A stretch of 64,000 nucleotides of DNA from Burkholderia cepacia GG4 (GCF_000292915.1 NC_018514.1:2232001-2296000); one strand, 5' to 3'; shown: positions 1 to 11,698, counted from the stretch's first letter. The notes: generated from the letters alone by a model not told the origin. Translations and numbers: made by a program.

Positions 1-1537
1 GCACGGCCTCCACCGCGCGCTCGCGCATCGCGGTCTGGTCGGCGAGGCCCATCCCGTATGCGGACAGCACGCCGGCGAGCGGATGCGCGAACACCTGCGT
101 CATCCCGAGCGCGTCGGCCACGCCGCAGGCGTGCTGGCCACCCGCGCCGCCGAAGGTCGTCAGCACGTAGCGCGACACGTCGTGGCCGCGCTGCACCGAG
201 ATCTTCTTGATCGCGTTCGCCATGCTGCCGATCGCGATGTCCAGGAAACCTTCGGCCAGTGCCTCGGGGGTGTCGCGCCGCCCGGTCGCCGCGTGGATCG
301 CGTCGGCGAGCGCCGCGAACTTCGCGACCACGCCGGCGCGGTCGAGCGGTTCGTCCGCGTGCGGGCCGAACACGCGCGGGAAATGGTCCGGCTGGATCTT
401 GCCGAGCATCACGTTGCAGTCGGTCACCGTCAGCGGGCCACCGCGCCGGTACGCGGCCGGCCCCGGATTCGCGCCGGCCGATTCGGGCCCGACGCGCAGC
501 CGCGCGCCGTCGAAGCCGAGCACCGAGCCGCCGCCGGCGGCGACCGTATGGATGCTCATCATCGGCGCGCGCATCCGCACGCCGGCCACCTGCGTCTCGA
601 ACACGCGCTCGAATTCGCCGTTGTAGTGCGATACGTCGGTCGACGTGCCGCCCATGTCGAAGCCGATCACCTGGTCGAAGCCGGCCGCGCGCGCGGCGCG
701 CACCATCCCGACGATGCCGCCGGCCGGGCCGGACAGGATCGCGTCCTTGCCCTGGAACGCGTCGGCGCGCGTCAGCCCGCCGCTGCTCTGCATGAACTGC
801 AGGTTCACGCCCGGCATCTCGTGCGCGACCTGCTCGACGTAGCGGCGCAGGATCGGCGACAGGTACGCGTCGACCACCGTCGTGTCGCCGCGCGACACCA
901 TCTTCATCAGCGGCGACACCTCGTGCGACACCGACACCTGCGTGAAGCCGATGCGGCGCGCGAGGTCCGCCAGTGCGCGTTCGTGCGCGGTGTAGCGATA
1001 GCCGTGGATCAGCACGATGGCCAACGCCTGCACGCCCGAGTCGAACACGCGGCGCAGCGCCGCTTCCGCGCGCTGCAGATCCAGCGGCACCACGACATCG
1101 CCGTGCGCGCCGACCCGCTCGTCCACCTCGACGACGGTCTCGTACAGCGCATCGGGCAGCACGATGTCGAGATCGAACAGGCGCGGCCGGTTCTGGTACG
1201 CGATGCGCAGCACGTCGCGAAAGCCGCGCGTGGTCGCGAGCGCGGTGCGTTCGCCCTTGCGCTCGAGCAGCGCGTTGGTCGCGACGGTCGTGCCCATCTT
1301 CACCATGTCGACGCGTGCGGGCGTGATCGGCTCGCCGTCGGCAAGGCCGAGCAGGTGGCGGATGCCGGCAACGGCCGCGTCGCGGTATTGCTCGGGGTTC
1401 TCCGACAGCAGCTTGTGCGTGACGAGCGTGCCGTCGGGCCGGCGCGCGACGATGTCGGTGAACGTGCCGCCGCGGTCGATCCAGAATTGCCAGCGTGCGG
1501 CGTCGGAGGAAACGGGGAAAGCGTGTCGGTCAGTCAT
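1..1537 (-). CDS. oplAH: 5-oxoprolinase (ATP-hydrolysing), N-terminal part; runs off the window
   Basis: This is the N-terminal 512 residues of a hydantoinase/oxoprolinase-family protein; the reading frame is still open at base 1. Near the start it has the family phosphate-binding segment [10 protein letters not shown] and the stretch [11 protein letters not shown] that is typical of 5-oxoprolinases rather than of split hydantoinase A subunits. GPAGGIVG and [11 protein letters not shown] follow in the middle. The known reaction is ATP-dependent opening of 5-oxo-L-proline to L-glutamate in the cytoplasm. Full-length family members have about 1200 residues, so more than half lies outside the window. 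It heads away from the LysR gene at 4124 and shares strand with the MFS and DUF1445 genes upstream, which suggests one transcription unit. Family assignment is firm; substrate is inferred. Confidence 0.88.
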   Translation of the reverse strand, partial: MTDRHAFPVSSDAARWQFWIDRGGTFTDIVARRPDGTLVTHKLLSENPEQYRDAAVAGIRHLLGLADGEPITPARVDMVKMGTTVATNALLERKGERTALATTRGFRDVLRIAYQNRPRLFDLDIVLPDALYETVVEVDERVGAHGDVVVPLDLQRAEAALRRVFDSGVQALAIVLIHGYRYTAHERALADLARRIGFTQVSVSHEVSPLMKMVSRGDTTVVDAYLSPILRRYVEQVAHEMPGVNLQFMQSSGGLTRADAFQGKDAILSGPAGGIVGMVRAARAAGFDQVIGFDMGGTSTDVSHYNGEFERVFETQVAGVRMRAPMMSIHTVAAGGGSVLGFDGARLRVGPESAGANPGPAAYRRGGPLTVTDCNVMLGKIQPDHFPRVFGPHADEPLDRAGVVAKFAALADAIHAATGRRDTPEALAEGFLDIAIGSMANAIKKISVQRGHDVSRYVLTTFGGAGGQHACGVADALGMTQVFAHPLAGVLSAYGMGLADQTAMRERAVEAV

Positions 1538-1650
1538 GGCGATGAACTCGATGCGTCGTTGAATCGATGGACGAGCGCCGCCGCACGGCGCGCGTCGCGC
1601 GCCGCGAGATGGCTTCGATGAAAAAGGAAAGTGAAGCGGCGGGCGCCCGC

Positions 1651-2955
1651 TTACGCGGCGTCGAGTTCGCGGCCGCGCGTCTCGGGCAGCGTCAGCGCGG
1701 CGACGATCATCACGCCGTAGGCGGCGACCGCGAAGATCCCGATGCTCGCGCCGAGCCCATAGTGCTTCGACAGCGCGCCGATCAGGAACGGGAACAGTGC
1801 GCCGATCGCGCGGCCCACGTTGTAGCAGAAGCCTTGGCCGGAGCCGCGCACGCGGGTCGGGAACAGCTCGGTGAGGAACGCGCCCATCCCGGAGAAGATG
1901 CCCGACGCGAAGAACCCGAGCGGGAAGCCGAGCCACAGCATCGACGTGTTCGTGAGGTGCAGCGCCGGCGACGTATAGGCGAACGCGATCACCATCGAGC
2001 CGAGCGCGAACAGGATGAAGTTCGGCTTGCGGCCGAGACGGTCGGTCAGGTACGCGCTCGTCAGGTAGCCAACCCACGAGCCGACGATGATCGTCGCGAG
2101 ATAGCCGCCGGTGCCCATCACGGTCAGGTGCCGCTCGGTCTTCAGGAACGTCGGCAGCCAGGTCGTGATCGCGTAGTAGCCGCCCTGCGCGCCGGTGGTC
2201 AGCAGCGCCGCGCGCAGCGTCGTCGACAGCAGCTTCGGCGCGAAGATTTCGGTGAGGCGCGGCGCGTCGGCCACCTTCGCCTGCGTGGCCTTCTCCTTCT
2301 CGTAGACGTCCGGTTCCTTCACGTAGCGGCGGATCACGACCACCAGCAGCGCCGGTGCGAGGCCGACGAGAAACAGCGCGCGCCATGCCTGTTCGGCCGG
2401 CAGCACCGAGAACAGCAGCGCATACAGCAGCGCCGACAGCCCCCAGCCAATCGCCCACCCCGACTGCACGAGGCCGACCGCCTTGCCGCGATCGCGCGCG
2501 CGGATCACCTCGCCGATCAGCACCGCGCCGGCCGTCCATTCGCCGCCGAAGCCGAAGCCCATCAGTGCGCGCGCGGCGAGCAGCTGGTGGTAGCTCTGCG
2601 CGAGCCCGCACAGCGCGGTGAATACCGCGAACCACAGCACGGTCAACTGCAGCGTGCGCACGCGGCCGATCCGGTCGGACAGGATGCCCGCGATCCAGCC
2701 GCCGAGCGCCGACGCGAGCAGCGTCATCGTGCCGATGAAGCCGGCATCCGCGAGCGAGATACCCCAGGTCGCGACCAGCGTCGGGATCACGAACGACAGC
2801 ATCTGCGTGTCCATCCCGTCGAGCATGTAGCCGACCTTGCAGCTCCAGAACGCACGGCGTTCGCGCGGCTGCGCGTCCGCGTACCACCCGAACAGGCCGT
2901 TGCGCGCGGGGCCCGCGGGGTCAGTGGCGGGCGCCGGGAGGGTCTTGCTTTCCAT
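1651..2955 (-). CDS. MFS transporter, metabolite:H+ symporter type
   Basis: A 434-residue major facilitator with about 12 hydrophobic segments. The motif DRIGRVRT after the second segment is the MFS signature A, and [14 protein letters not shown] in the fourth to fifth segment resembles aromatic-acid and sialic-acid type symporters. The first ATG of the open frame (2985) is rejected. The ATG at 2955 has AGGAG seven bases upstream, giving an N-terminus MESKTLPAP. It lies between the 5-oxoprolinase and the DUF1445 hydro-lyase on the same strand, so it may bring in the substrate of that pathway (pyroglutamate or a related amino acid). That role is inference from position only. Confidence 0.85.
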   Translation of the reverse strand: MESKTLPAPATDPAGPARNGLFGWYADAQPRERRAFWSCKVGYMLDGMDTQMLSFVIPTLVATWGISLADAGFIGTMTLLASALGGWIAGILSDRIGRVRTLQLTVLWFAVFTALCGLAQSYHQLLAARALMGFGFGGEWTAGAVLIGEVIRARDRGKAVGLVQSGWAIGWGLSALLYALLFSVLPAEQAWRALFLVGLAPALLVVVIRRYVKEPDVYEKEKATQAKVADAPRLTEIFAPKLLSTTLRAALLTTGAQGGYYAITTWLPTFLKTERHLTVMGTGGYLATIIVGSWVGYLTSAYLTDRLGRKPNFILFALGSMVIAFAYTSPALHLTNTSMLWLGFPLGFFASGIFSGMGAFLTELFPTRVRGSGQGFCYNVGRAIGALFPFLIGALSKHYGLGASIGIFAVAAYGVMIVAALTLPETRGRELDAA

Positions 2956-3144
2956 GGTGAGGCTCCTGTCGAAATGCGCGGTCAAAATCGTCGTGTCGTG
3001 TCTTGCGTGGGTGCCTGCGTCGCACTCGCGGCCGGCTGGCTGCGGATGCGCGCCGCCCTCCGGCCGGGCGGATCGTCTGCGGTCGCGGCATGCCGCCGCG
3101 ACGGGGCGGACCGGCGGCCGCGCGGGCCGCCGGCGTCAGTCGGT

Positions 3145-3918
3145 TCAGAACACGGCCAGCGACGCGTTCGTGATGTCGGTCATCAGCATGTAGCCCGGCG
3201 TATGCGCGATCGCGAGCGGCAGCTTCGCTTCCATCAGCGCGGTTTGCGGCGTCACGCCGCACGCCCAGAACACCGGCAGCTCGCCGTCGCGCACCGTCAC
3301 CGCGTCGCCGAAATCGGGTGCGCCGAGATCGGCGATGCCCAGTTCCTGCGGATGGCCGATATGGACCGGCGCGCCGTGCACGCCGGGGAACCGGCTCGTG
3401 ATCTGCACCGCGCGGATCGCGTCGGCGCCGCGTAGCGGCCGCATCGATACGACCAGCTGGCCGCCGAAGATGCCCGCGCGACGGTTCGGGATCGACGTGC
3501 GGTACATCGGCACGTTGCGACCCTCCTCGATGTGGCGCAGCCCGATCCCTTCGCGCGCCAGCATGTCCTCGAACGAGAACGAGCAGCCGATCGCGAACAC
3601 CACGAAATCGTCGCGCCACAGCGCTTCGAGCGATTCGACGCGCTCGGTCAGGCGACCATCGCGGTATACGTTGTAGCTCGGTACGTCGGTGCGGATGTCG
3701 AGATCCTCGCCGAGCACGTCGACCCGGAACGCGCCCGGTTCGCCAACGCCCAACAGCGGGCACGCCTTCGGGTTGGCCTGGCAAAAGCGCAGGAAATCGT
3801 GCGCGTACGCGTTCGGCAGGATCGCGAGATTCGCTTGCGCGAACGGGCCGCACTGGCCGGCGGTCGGGCTGCGGAAGGTGCCGTTGCGCACGGACTGGCG
3901 AAATTCGGAAGGCGTCAT
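3145..3918 (-). CDS. DUF1445 putative hydro-lyase (D-glutamate cyclase-like)
   Basis: A 257-residue protein of the DUF1445/YcsI family. Recognisable segments are the N-terminal [30 protein letters not shown] and the C-terminal [10 protein letters not shown] followed by [11 protein letters not shown]. Bacterial members are annotated as hydro-lyases; the mitochondrial homologue DGLUCY turns D-glutamate into 5-oxo-D-proline. Here it sits two genes upstream of a 5-oxoprolinase on the same strand, so it could feed that enzyme. It starts 205 bases from the divergent LysR gene. Family is clear; the actual substrate is inferred from the neighbour. Confidence 0.85.
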   Translation of the reverse strand: MTPSEFRQSVRNGTFRSPTAGQCGPFAQANLAILPNAYAHDFLRFCQANPKACPLLGVGEPGAFRVDVLGEDLDIRTDVPSYNVYRDGRLTERVESLEALWRDDFVVFAIGCSFSFEDMLAREGIGLRHIEEGRNVPMYRTSIPNRRAGIFGGQLVVSMRPLRGADAIRAVQITSRFPGVHGAPVHIGHPQELGIADLGAPDFGDAVTVRDGELPVFWACGVTPQTALMEAKLPLAIAHTPGYMLMTDITNASLAVF

Positions 3919-4123
3919 GATGTTGGGTGACAGATCGGGATGTCGTCGGGATGACGGTGTTGCGTCAGCAGATACGGCGAAGAATAGAAAAGAAAAAATT
4001 TTGTCGCCAACGAGTTTTTTTGCGCCCCGTGTATAGAATTTCTTAACGCATCTCGGGGTTTTCCCCGGTCCCGTTCACTTTTCTTCACCGGCAAGCTGCG
4101 CGTCCACCGTCCGTCCGACCGCC

Positions 4124-5056
4124 ATGAACACGCGTTTTCTCGAAACCTTCGTCACGCTCGCGAAGCTGCGCAACTTCCGCACCACGGCCGCCACGCTGCA
4201 CGCGACGCCGGCCGCGATCTCGCAACGCCTGAAGGCGCTCGAGGACGAATTGCAGACGGTGCTCGTCGATCGCGACAGCCGCGCATTCCGGCTCACGCCG
4301 AACGGCGAGTACCTGCTCGGCTATGCGAAGGCCGTCGTCGAGGCAACCCAGGAGCTGCAGGCCGCCGCGGCCGGCGAAAGCGCGCTGCGCGGCAAGCTGC
4401 GGCTCGGCGTGATCGAGACGGTCGTGCACAGCTGGCTGCCGCACTACCTGCGTCGCCTCGCGGCAGACTATCCGCAACTGGAAATCGACCTGACCGTCGA
4501 CGTCAGCGTCGTGCTGCAGCGCCGGCTGATGGCCGGCGAGCTCGATCTGATCATTCGGGTGGAGGGCAGCGACGAGGCGTCGGTCGTGTGCGACGCGCTC
4601 GCGAACTATCCGGTGCGCTGGATCGCGCGCGCGGGGCTGCTGCCGAACACGCGCACCGGCCTCGCGCGGCAGGTGCTGCGCCAGCCGATCCTGACCTACG
4701 GGCGCGGGACCGCGCCGCACCGCGCGCTCGAGGACATCGTGCGCACGCTCGCGCACGCGCATGGCGTGCCGCTGTCGGAGACCCGCATCACCGGCTCGCC
4801 GTCGATCTCGGTGATCGTGCAGCTGGTGCGCGACGGCTACGGCGTCGCCGCGATTCCGGTGCTGTTCGTCGATGCGCTGATCGCCAGCGGCGAGGTCGTC
4901 GAGCTGCCGCTGCAGCCGTCGCCGCCATCGATCGTCGTGTCGATGTCGCGCCGCGCCGATGCGCCGAAATTCGTGCACGGCGCGTCGATCGCCGCACGCG
5001 CCGCGTGCCATGAGTATTGCGGGAAGAGCAACCGGTTGCTGGTCGAAGCGCTTTGA
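4124..5056 (+). CDS. LysR-family transcriptional regulator
   Basis: A 310-residue LysR regulator. Residues 1-60 form the winged helix-turn-helix (FLETFVTLAKLRNFRTTAATL, then ISQRLKALEDEL), and the rest is the periplasmic-binding-like effector domain. It is transcribed away from the DUF1445, MFS and 5-oxoprolinase genes across a 205-base AT-rich gap (3919-4123). That is the classic arrangement for a LysR protein controlling the divergent operon. The effector is unknown; a pyroglutamate or glutamate derivative is a reasonable guess from the neighbours. Confidence 0.9.
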   Translation: MNTRFLETFVTLAKLRNFRTTAATLHATPAAISQRLKALEDELQTVLVDRDSRAFRLTPNGEYLLGYAKAVVEATQELQAAAAGESALRGKLRLGVIETVVHSWLPHYLRRLAADYPQLEIDLTVDVSVVLQRRLMAGELDLIIRVEGSDEASVVCDALANYPVRWIARAGLLPNTRTGLARQVLRQPILTYGRGTAPHRALEDIVRTLAHAHGVPLSETRITGSPSISVIVQLVRDGYGVAAIPVLFVDALIASGEVVELPLQPSPPSIVVSMSRRADAPKFVHGASIAARAACHEYCGKSNRLLVEAL

Positions 5057-5112
5057 CGCCGCGCGACGGTGCGTTCGCGCGGCATGCCTGACGCGGGGCG
5101 CCGGCGGTCAGC

Positions 5113-5439
5113 TCAGGCAGGATGCCCCGCGTGCGGCTTTGTGAGCTTGCCGTCACCGTACTCGTGCAGCACCTTCGAGATCACCACGCGATAACCGTCC
5201 AGCCAGCGCGCCTGCTTCGCCTTCGCTTCGAGATGCGCGGGGTGCTGCATCAGTTGCTGCAGTGCCGCCTCCGATTCCCAGTAGTAGACGTTCTGGATCA
5301 GCCCGGCCCCGGTGTTCTCCCACGCCTCCTCGCCGAGATAGCCGGGCGTCGCGCGCGCCATGTCGGCGATCTGCTGGTCGAGCCGGTGGAATTCGTCGTC
5401 GTATTGTCCGGCGCGGAAAATGAAGGTCGATGCGTACAT
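5113..5439 (-). CDS. Small antibiotic-biosynthesis-monooxygenase-fold protein
   Basis: A 108-residue protein with a ferredoxin-like dimeric alpha/beta-barrel look. The central segment LIQNVYYWESEAALQQLMQHPAHLEAK matches the ABM/NIPSNAP type, where a W-S-E stretch precedes a helix and a histidine-rich turn. The frame is open further upstream to 5691, but that part is Arg-rich and unlike protein. The ATG at 5439 has GGAG five bases upstream and begins MYASTFIFR, so it is taken as the start. Members of this fold bind or oxidise small molecules, sometimes haem; no specific role can be read from the neighbours. Confidence 0.75.
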   Translation of the reverse strand: MYASTFIFRAGQYDDEFHRLDQQIADMARATPGYLGEEAWENTGAGLIQNVYYWESEAALQQLMQHPAHLEAKAKQARWLDGYRVVISKVLHEYGDGKLTKPHAGHPA

Positions 5440-5694
5440 GCGCGCTCCATCGGAGACGATTGAAAGAGCGCCAAGTTTAAGGCACGCGCGGCGTGCCGCT
5501 GCCGTTACGCGATGCGCGCTTCGACGTCGTGCCGACCGTCGAGCCATGCATCGATGTGCGAGGCATCGGCGCGCGTTCCCGTCATGGCGTCCCGCATCGC
5601 CGCGAGCGCATGCTGTGCACGTTCGAGTGCGTGCGCGAAGCCGCGCAACTCGCGGGTCGCCGGCCGGTCGTCGAGACGCCGGCGCCCGCATCGC

Positions 5695-7002
5695 TCAACC
5701 GGCGCGGCGCGCGGCCATCGGCAGCGCACGCCGCGACGCGATCCGCAACCCGAGCACACCACCGACGAGCAACGCACCCGCGACCAGCAACAGCGCGAGA
5801 TCGTACGAATGCGTGACGTCCTTGATGCGCCCCATCACCGGCGGCAACGCGAGGCCCGCAATATTCGCGACCGCGTTGATCAGTGCGATCGACGCGGCGG
5901 CCGTGAGGCCCGACACATATTCGGTCGTCACCGCCCAGAACACCGGCGTCGCGGCCCAGTTGAAGCCGACCGCGAACACCAGCAGCGCATATGCGACCGG
6001 CAATGCCGGCGTATGGATCGCCGCGATCAGCAGCGCGCCGGCCAGCAGCATCGGCACGCCGAGATGCAGCGCGCGTTCGCCGCCGAGATCCGAATGCCGG
6101 CCGTTCACATACATCGCGATGCACGCGAACAGGAACGGCAGCGCGGACAGGCTGCCGACCGCGAAGCTCGATTGCCCCGACAGGCTCTTTACCAGCAGCG
6201 GCAGGAACAGCGTGAGGCCGATCGTGCCGAACGCCTGCAGCAGCCAGAATGCGGCCAGCGCCCACACCTTGCCGTCGCCGAACGCGCGCCGCAGCGCGGC
6301 GCCGTGCGACAGGTGCTCGCGCGGCGCGCTCTCGCGCAGCGTCGCTTCGAGCCATGCGCGCTCGTCGGCTGGCAGCCAGCGCGCATGCGCGGGCGTATCG
6401 GGCAGCCGCCGCAGCACGACGAACCCGAGCAGCAGCGCTGGCACGCCTTCGAGCAGGAACAGCCAGCGCCAGCCCTCGACGCCGAGCACGCCGTTCAGGT
6501 TCAGCAGCGCGCCGGACAACGGCAATCCGATCACCGACGCGAGCGTCGCGCCGATATAGAAGAACGACATCGCCCGCGCACGATCGCTCTGCGGATACCA
6601 CCCCGACAGGTAATAGATGATGCCCGGCGTGAAACCCGCCTCGGCCGCACCCAGCAACAGGCGCATCGCGTAGAGCTGGCCCGGCGTGTGCACGGCGCTC
6701 ATCCCCGCTGCGACGAGGCCCCACGTGATCATGATGCGCGCGATCCAGCGGCGCGCGCCGACCCTTGCGAGGAACAGATTGCTTGGCACTTCGAACAGAA
6801 TGTACGTCACGTAGAACAGCCCCGCGCCGAGGCCGTACATCTGCGCGCTGAGACCGAGGTCGGCGTTCATCTGCAGCGCCGCCACCGAGATGTTCGAGCG
6901 GTCGATGTACGCGATCAGGTACAGCAGCATCAGGAACGGAATCAGGCGCAGGTTCAGACGCCGCATCGTCGCGGCGTGCAACTGCGGAGCGGCAGCATTC
7001 AT
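5695..7002 (-). CDS. MFS transporter, anion:cation symporter (ACS/phthalate permease) family
   Basis: A 435-residue major facilitator. The N-terminus has the ACS signature AYIDRSNISVAALQMNADLG in the first transmembrane segment, and GAAEAGFTPGIIYYLSGWYP in the fourth to fifth segment is the usual ACS loop. Family members import organic anions such as tartrate, phthalate or sugar acids. The ATG at 7002 is preferred to the upstream one at 7110 because AGGAG lies eight bases before it and the upstream extension is Arg-rich. No catabolic enzyme lies next to it, so the substrate cannot be narrowed. Confidence 0.87.
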   Translation of the reverse strand: MNAAAPQLHAATMRRLNLRLIPFLMLLYLIAYIDRSNISVAALQMNADLGLSAQMYGLGAGLFYVTYILFEVPSNLFLARVGARRWIARIMITWGLVAAGMSAVHTPGQLYAMRLLLGAAEAGFTPGIIYYLSGWYPQSDRARAMSFFYIGATLASVIGLPLSGALLNLNGVLGVEGWRWLFLLEGVPALLLGFVVLRRLPDTPAHARWLPADERAWLEATLRESAPREHLSHGAALRRAFGDGKVWALAAFWLLQAFGTIGLTLFLPLLVKSLSGQSSFAVGSLSALPFLFACIAMYVNGRHSDLGGERALHLGVPMLLAGALLIAAIHTPALPVAYALLVFAVGFNWAATPVFWAVTTEYVSGLTAAASIALINAVANIAGLALPPVMGRIKDVTHSYDLALLLVAGALLVGGVLGLRIASRRALPMAARRAG

Positions 7003-7176
7003 CGGCTTGTCTCCTGGATCGTCTCGCGGGACGGGGCCGATGCCGCAAGCAATGGCGGCATCGTCGCGCCGCGTGATGCGCGGCGTCATGCGAAGCAGTC
7101 TAGGAGTCACGCGAAATGCACGTCAATTATCGGGACGCAGTCTCGCTATGTGAGAAACGCGGCGCACGTCGTTGAT

Positions 7177-8139
7177 TCAGTAACGCATCACCAGATACAG
7201 GCCGGCCGCCGCAAGCGCCATCCCCGGCCACGCGAGCGCGCCGATCGTCTCGCCGAGCACGACGAGCGCGATCAGCGCGGTGGCCGGCGGAATCAGGAAA
7301 AACAACGCCGACACACGCGACGCCTCGCCGTAGCGCACCATCGCCAGCAGCAGCGAGATCGCGATCAGCGAATTGCAGATCACCAGGTACGCGAGCGAAC
7401 CGGCGAGGCCGGCGGTCCAGTGCACGTGCATCGGTTCGAGCGCGAACGCGAGCGGCGCGGTCACCGCGAGGCCGACCGTGTATTGCACGAGGTTCGCGGT
7501 GACGGGATGGACGTTGGTGCCGAAGCGCTTTTCCCACAGCGTGCCGCCGGTGATGCACGCGAGTGCGAGCAGCGCGAACGCCAGCGCCCACACCGACGAC
7601 ACCGCGACCGACGAACGCGCGAGGATGACGAGCACCGCGCCGGCGGCGCCGAGCGCGAGCCCGATCCAGCGCAGCGCGCCGACACGCTCGCCGGCGATCA
7701 GCGGCGCGAGCAGGCCGACGAGAATCGGTTGCTGCGACGTGACGAGCGCGACGGCCCCGGCCGACATCCCGAGCTTCAGGCTCAGATACGTGAACGAGAA
7801 ATAGCCGGCCTGCAGCAGCAAGCCAACGACGACGAGATTGCGCCATTCGCCGCGCGTGCGCGGCAACGCGGGACGCAGCCACAGGAACGGCCCGGCGAGC
7901 AGCGCGACGACGCATGCGTAGCGCAGTGCGAGGAACGTCAGCGGATCGGCATCGCGCAGCCCGAGCTTCAGGAACACGAAGCCGCTCGCCCACAGCAGCA
8001 GGAACAGCGCGGGCGCAATGCGCAGCCACACGGGTTGTCGTCCGGCTTCCAGTGTCCTTGCCACGCTCGTGCGCTCCCCGGGCGAGTGTGCGATGTCGGG
8101 ATCATACGCTTCGGCTGCGCGGCGCCCTTCGCTCTCCAT
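7177..8139 (-). CDS. EamA/DMT-superfamily transporter
   Basis: A 320-residue membrane protein with about ten hydrophobic segments arranged as two EamA repeats. The first starts near residue 40 (LFLLLWASGFVFLKLGL) and the second near residue 175. LVTSQQPILVGLLAPL and the late LIPPATALIALVVLGE are characteristic helix-4 and helix-9 stretches of the family. It is probably an exporter or importer of amino acids or other metabolites. The chosen ATG has no clear Shine-Dalgarno site; a GTG about 25 codons later has GGGAG upstream and could be the true start. It is divergent from groES. Confidence 0.85.
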   Translation of the reverse strand: MESEGRRAAEAYDPDIAHSPGERTSVARTLEAGRQPVWLRIAPALFLLLWASGFVFLKLGLRDADPLTFLALRYACVVALLAGPFLWLRPALPRTRGEWRNLVVVGLLLQAGYFSFTYLSLKLGMSAGAVALVTSQQPILVGLLAPLIAGERVGALRWIGLALGAAGAVLVILARSSVAVSSVWALAFALLALACITGGTLWEKRFGTNVHPVTANLVQYTVGLAVTAPLAFALEPMHVHWTAGLAGSLAYLVICNSLIAISLLLAMVRYGEASRVSALFFLIPPATALIALVVLGETIGALAWPGMALAAAGLYLVMRY

Positions 8140-8178
8140 CCATAGCGCATCCGCGCAAATGCTTTTCCGAATCCGTTA

Positions 8179-8208
8179 TTGGATCGCGCCGCCGCGCGTT
8201 TTTATACT
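8179..8208 (+). promoter_or_regulatory. Candidate sigma-70 promoter of groES-groEL
   Basis: TTGGAT at 8179-8184 and TATACT at 8203-8208, separated by 18 bases, form a near-consensus housekeeping promoter pointing at groES. The expected transcription start, about 8215, falls inside the CIRCE-like inverted repeat just downstream. Confidence 0.6.
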
Positions 8209-8210
8209 CG

Positions 8211-8237
8211 TCAGCACGCTCTGATGAAGAGTGCCAG
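8211..8237 (+). promoter_or_regulatory. CIRCE-like operator (HrcA site) upstream of groES
   Basis: The half sites TCAGCACGC (8211-8219) and GAGTGCCAG (8229-8237) are separated by nine bases. Each matches seven of nine positions of the CIRCE consensus TTAGCACTC-N9-GAGTGCTAA, with the same spacing. The element overlaps the predicted transcription start, where HrcA would block initiation. HrcA control is inferred. Confidence 0.65.
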
Positions 8238-8269
8238 CCAATTTCGACGCAACAGAACAGGACAGACAG

Positions 8270-8560
8270 ATGAGCCTACGCCCCTTGCACGACCGGGTCA
8301 TCGTGAAGCGACTCGACCAGGAAACCACCACCGCCTCGGGCATCGTGATCCCCGACAGCGCCGCGGAAAAGCCCGACCAGGGCGAAGTGATCGCCGTCGG
8401 CCCCGGCCGCAAGGACGCGGACGGCCAGCGCATCGTGCCCGACCTGCAGGTCGGCGAACGCGTGCTGTTCGGCAAGTACGCAGGCCAGGCCGTCAAGGTG
8501 GACGGCAACGAATTCCTCGTACTGCGCGAGGAAGACATCGTCGCGGTCGTCAATCAATAA
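8270..8560 (+). CDS. groES: Co-chaperonin GroES (second copy)
   Basis: A 96-residue Gro[14 protein letters not shown] at the start, the mobile-loop region around [14 protein letters not shown], and [12 protein letters not shown] in the second half. It caps GroEL and binds through the mobile loop. An upstream GTG at 8231 would lie inside the CIRCE-like repeat and is rejected; the ATG at 8270 matches the usual GroES N-terminus. groEL follows after 12 bases, so they are co-transcribed. Burkholderia carry several groESL loci; this one is a duplicate copy judging from its surroundings. Confidence 0.96.
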   Translation: MSLRPLHDRVIVKRLDQETTTASGIVIPDSAAEKPDQGEVIAVGPGRKDADGQRIVPDLQVGERVLFGKYAGQAVKVDGNEFLVLREEDIVAVVNQ

Positions 8561-10213
<1,653 letters not shown>

Positions 10214-10265
10214 TCGCCGGTACGTGCGATCGCCCGAACCTGGCGACCGCACGTCTCCACCCACG

Positions 10266-10298
10266 ACGCGTGGCGGCACCGGTCGCCACGCGTTTTTT
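10266..10298 (+). terminator. Rho-independent terminator of groESL
   Basis: A ten-base stem ACGCGTGGCG / CGCCACGCGT with an eight-base loop is followed by a run of six T. It begins about 53 bases after the groEL stop and is oriented for the plus strand. Confidence 0.85.
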
Positions 10299-10324
10299 AT
10301 CCGCGGACGCCGGGCGAACCGTCG

Positions 10325-11473
10325 TCAGAACATCTGGCGCAGGCCGATCGCGGCCCCGACGTTGTTGGTCCTGCCAATCTGGTCGACCTTGCCCGTCAGC
10401 GGGTTGGTGGCACCCGGATAGTCGGCCGCGAACGCACCGTTGCCGCGTGCGAAATCTACCGTGCCGTATACCTCCGTGTGCTTCGACAGCGCATATTCGG
10501 CCAACACGGTCGCAGAATAGTTGATCCCGGAGCCGAGCGTGCCGTCGAGCCGTTCCGCGTTGCGCGCATGGCCGTAATAGCCGGCCACCGTGATCAGCAG
10601 TGGCGCGGTGGCCTGCCAGTTCGCGCCGACGTAAAACGTATCGTCGATACGATTCGGGCTGCCGCCGCCCAGCATGGGCGCGCCGGCCTGCTGCATGTTG
10701 AAGTCCGTCGTGCCCGTCTTGTCCTGGCCGTGCAGCCAGCCTGCCAGCAGGCGGACGGACCGCGTGACCTGATACGCGCCGCTCACGTGCAGGAAGTTCA
10801 CCTTCGCACCGTTGACCGTACTGCCGTTTACGGACGACACCGAGGTTTGCTGGAAGCCTGCGTTGATCGACGCTGGCCCTCGCGCGTAGGTCAACTCCAC
10901 GCCGTACGTGCTGTCGAGGCCCATTGCGCCGGCATGATTGCCGAACCCGTAGATCGCATCGAGGCTCAACCCGTTGTACGAGAACTGATACTTCACAGAG
11001 TTCGCCACCGTCAGGTAGTTGCCGATGCCGTTGTACGCCCAACTGTCCTGCCAGTAGTCGCCGACGGTCATCGGATCGAATACATCGCCCATCGTGTCGT
11101 ACAGCGGCGCGTACTGGTTGCCGAACGTCAGCGAGCCGTACCGGTCGCTCGACAGGCCGACGTAGGCCTGCCGGCTGAACAGCGTGTTCGCGACGTGCAG
11201 CTTGCCGTCGCCGAGCTCGAACCCGTTCTCGAGCCGGAAGATCGCCGACAGCCCGCCGCCGAGATCCTCGCTGCCGCGCAAGCCCCAGCGGCTGTGCGTT
11301 TCCGGGCCGACGGTCATCCCGATCAGGTCCCGGCCGTCGGGGGCGGCATTCGTCTGATAACGAATCGCCGTATCGACGAGGCCGTACAACGTGACGGAAC
11401 TCTGTGCAAACGCGGACGATGCTGCAATGGCGAAAACCGCGCCGATACCACCGGGAACGACGATGCGTCTCAT
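10325..11473 (-). CDS. Outer-membrane porin, OmpC/Gram-negative porin family
   Basis: A 382-residue trimeric-type porin. A signal peptide ends at SSAFAQ, followed directly by SSVTLYGLVDTAIRYQTN, the hallmark first strand of Burkholderia porins. SRWGLRGSEDLGGGLSAIFRLENGF is the second conserved stretch, and the protein ends in the beta-barrel C-terminal phenylalanine (RQMF) needed for outer-membrane insertion. It allows diffusion of small hydrophilic solutes. It converges on groEL and stands alone. The long intergenic region upstream (11474-11698) probably carries its promoter, although no clear boxes were picked out. Confidence 0.94.
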   Translation of the reverse strand: MRRIVVPGGIGAVFAIAASSAFAQSSVTLYGLVDTAIRYQTNAAPDGRDLIGMTVGPETHSRWGLRGSEDLGGGLSAIFRLENGFELGDGKLHVANTLFSRQAYVGLSSDRYGSLTFGNQYAPLYDTMGDVFDPMTVGDYWQDSWAYNGIGNYLTVANSVKYQFSYNGLSLDAIYGFGNHAGAMGLDSTYGVELTYARGPASINAGFQQTSVSSVNGSTVNGAKVNFLHVSGAYQVTRSVRLLAGWLHGQDKTGTTDFNMQQAGAPMLGGGSPNRIDDTFYVGANWQATAPLLITVAGYYGHARNAERLDGTLGSGINYSATVLAEYALSKHTEVYGTVDFARGNGAFAADYPGATNPLTGKVDQIGRTNNVGAAIGLRQMF

Positions 11474-11698
11474 GAATGGCCTCCCTGAGCAATTGATTTT
11501 GTAAGCAGTCCGATAGCACTCGCGTCTGGAGGCCGGTACTGCGATCGGGAGAATAATCGGTCAAAATCGCGTCACCTATTGCCGCTTCTGGATTGGACCT
11601 TTCCAACGCCGTCAACAATCGCGGTTGCCGCCGTGGGGCGTCCGGTGCACCAGGCTCGGGTAAGATGAAAGCCCCCCGCCGCTTCGCACCCGAAAGCC

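Noticed and set aside
5505..5691. A protein-like minus-strand frame (ELRGFAHALERAQHALAAMRD) after the MFS gene
   Set aside because: It has no start codon after the MFS stop, and two other frames compete; too weak to call a gene.
5512..8145. An open frame of 877 codons on the plus strand
   Set aside because: It lies opposite two clear transporter genes, is almost all Arg, Gln, His and Ala, and reflects GC-rich codon positions on the other strand.
8231..8269. A longer GroES starting at GTG 8231
   Set aside because: The start would lie inside the CIRCE-like repeat and add residues absent from GroES proteins.
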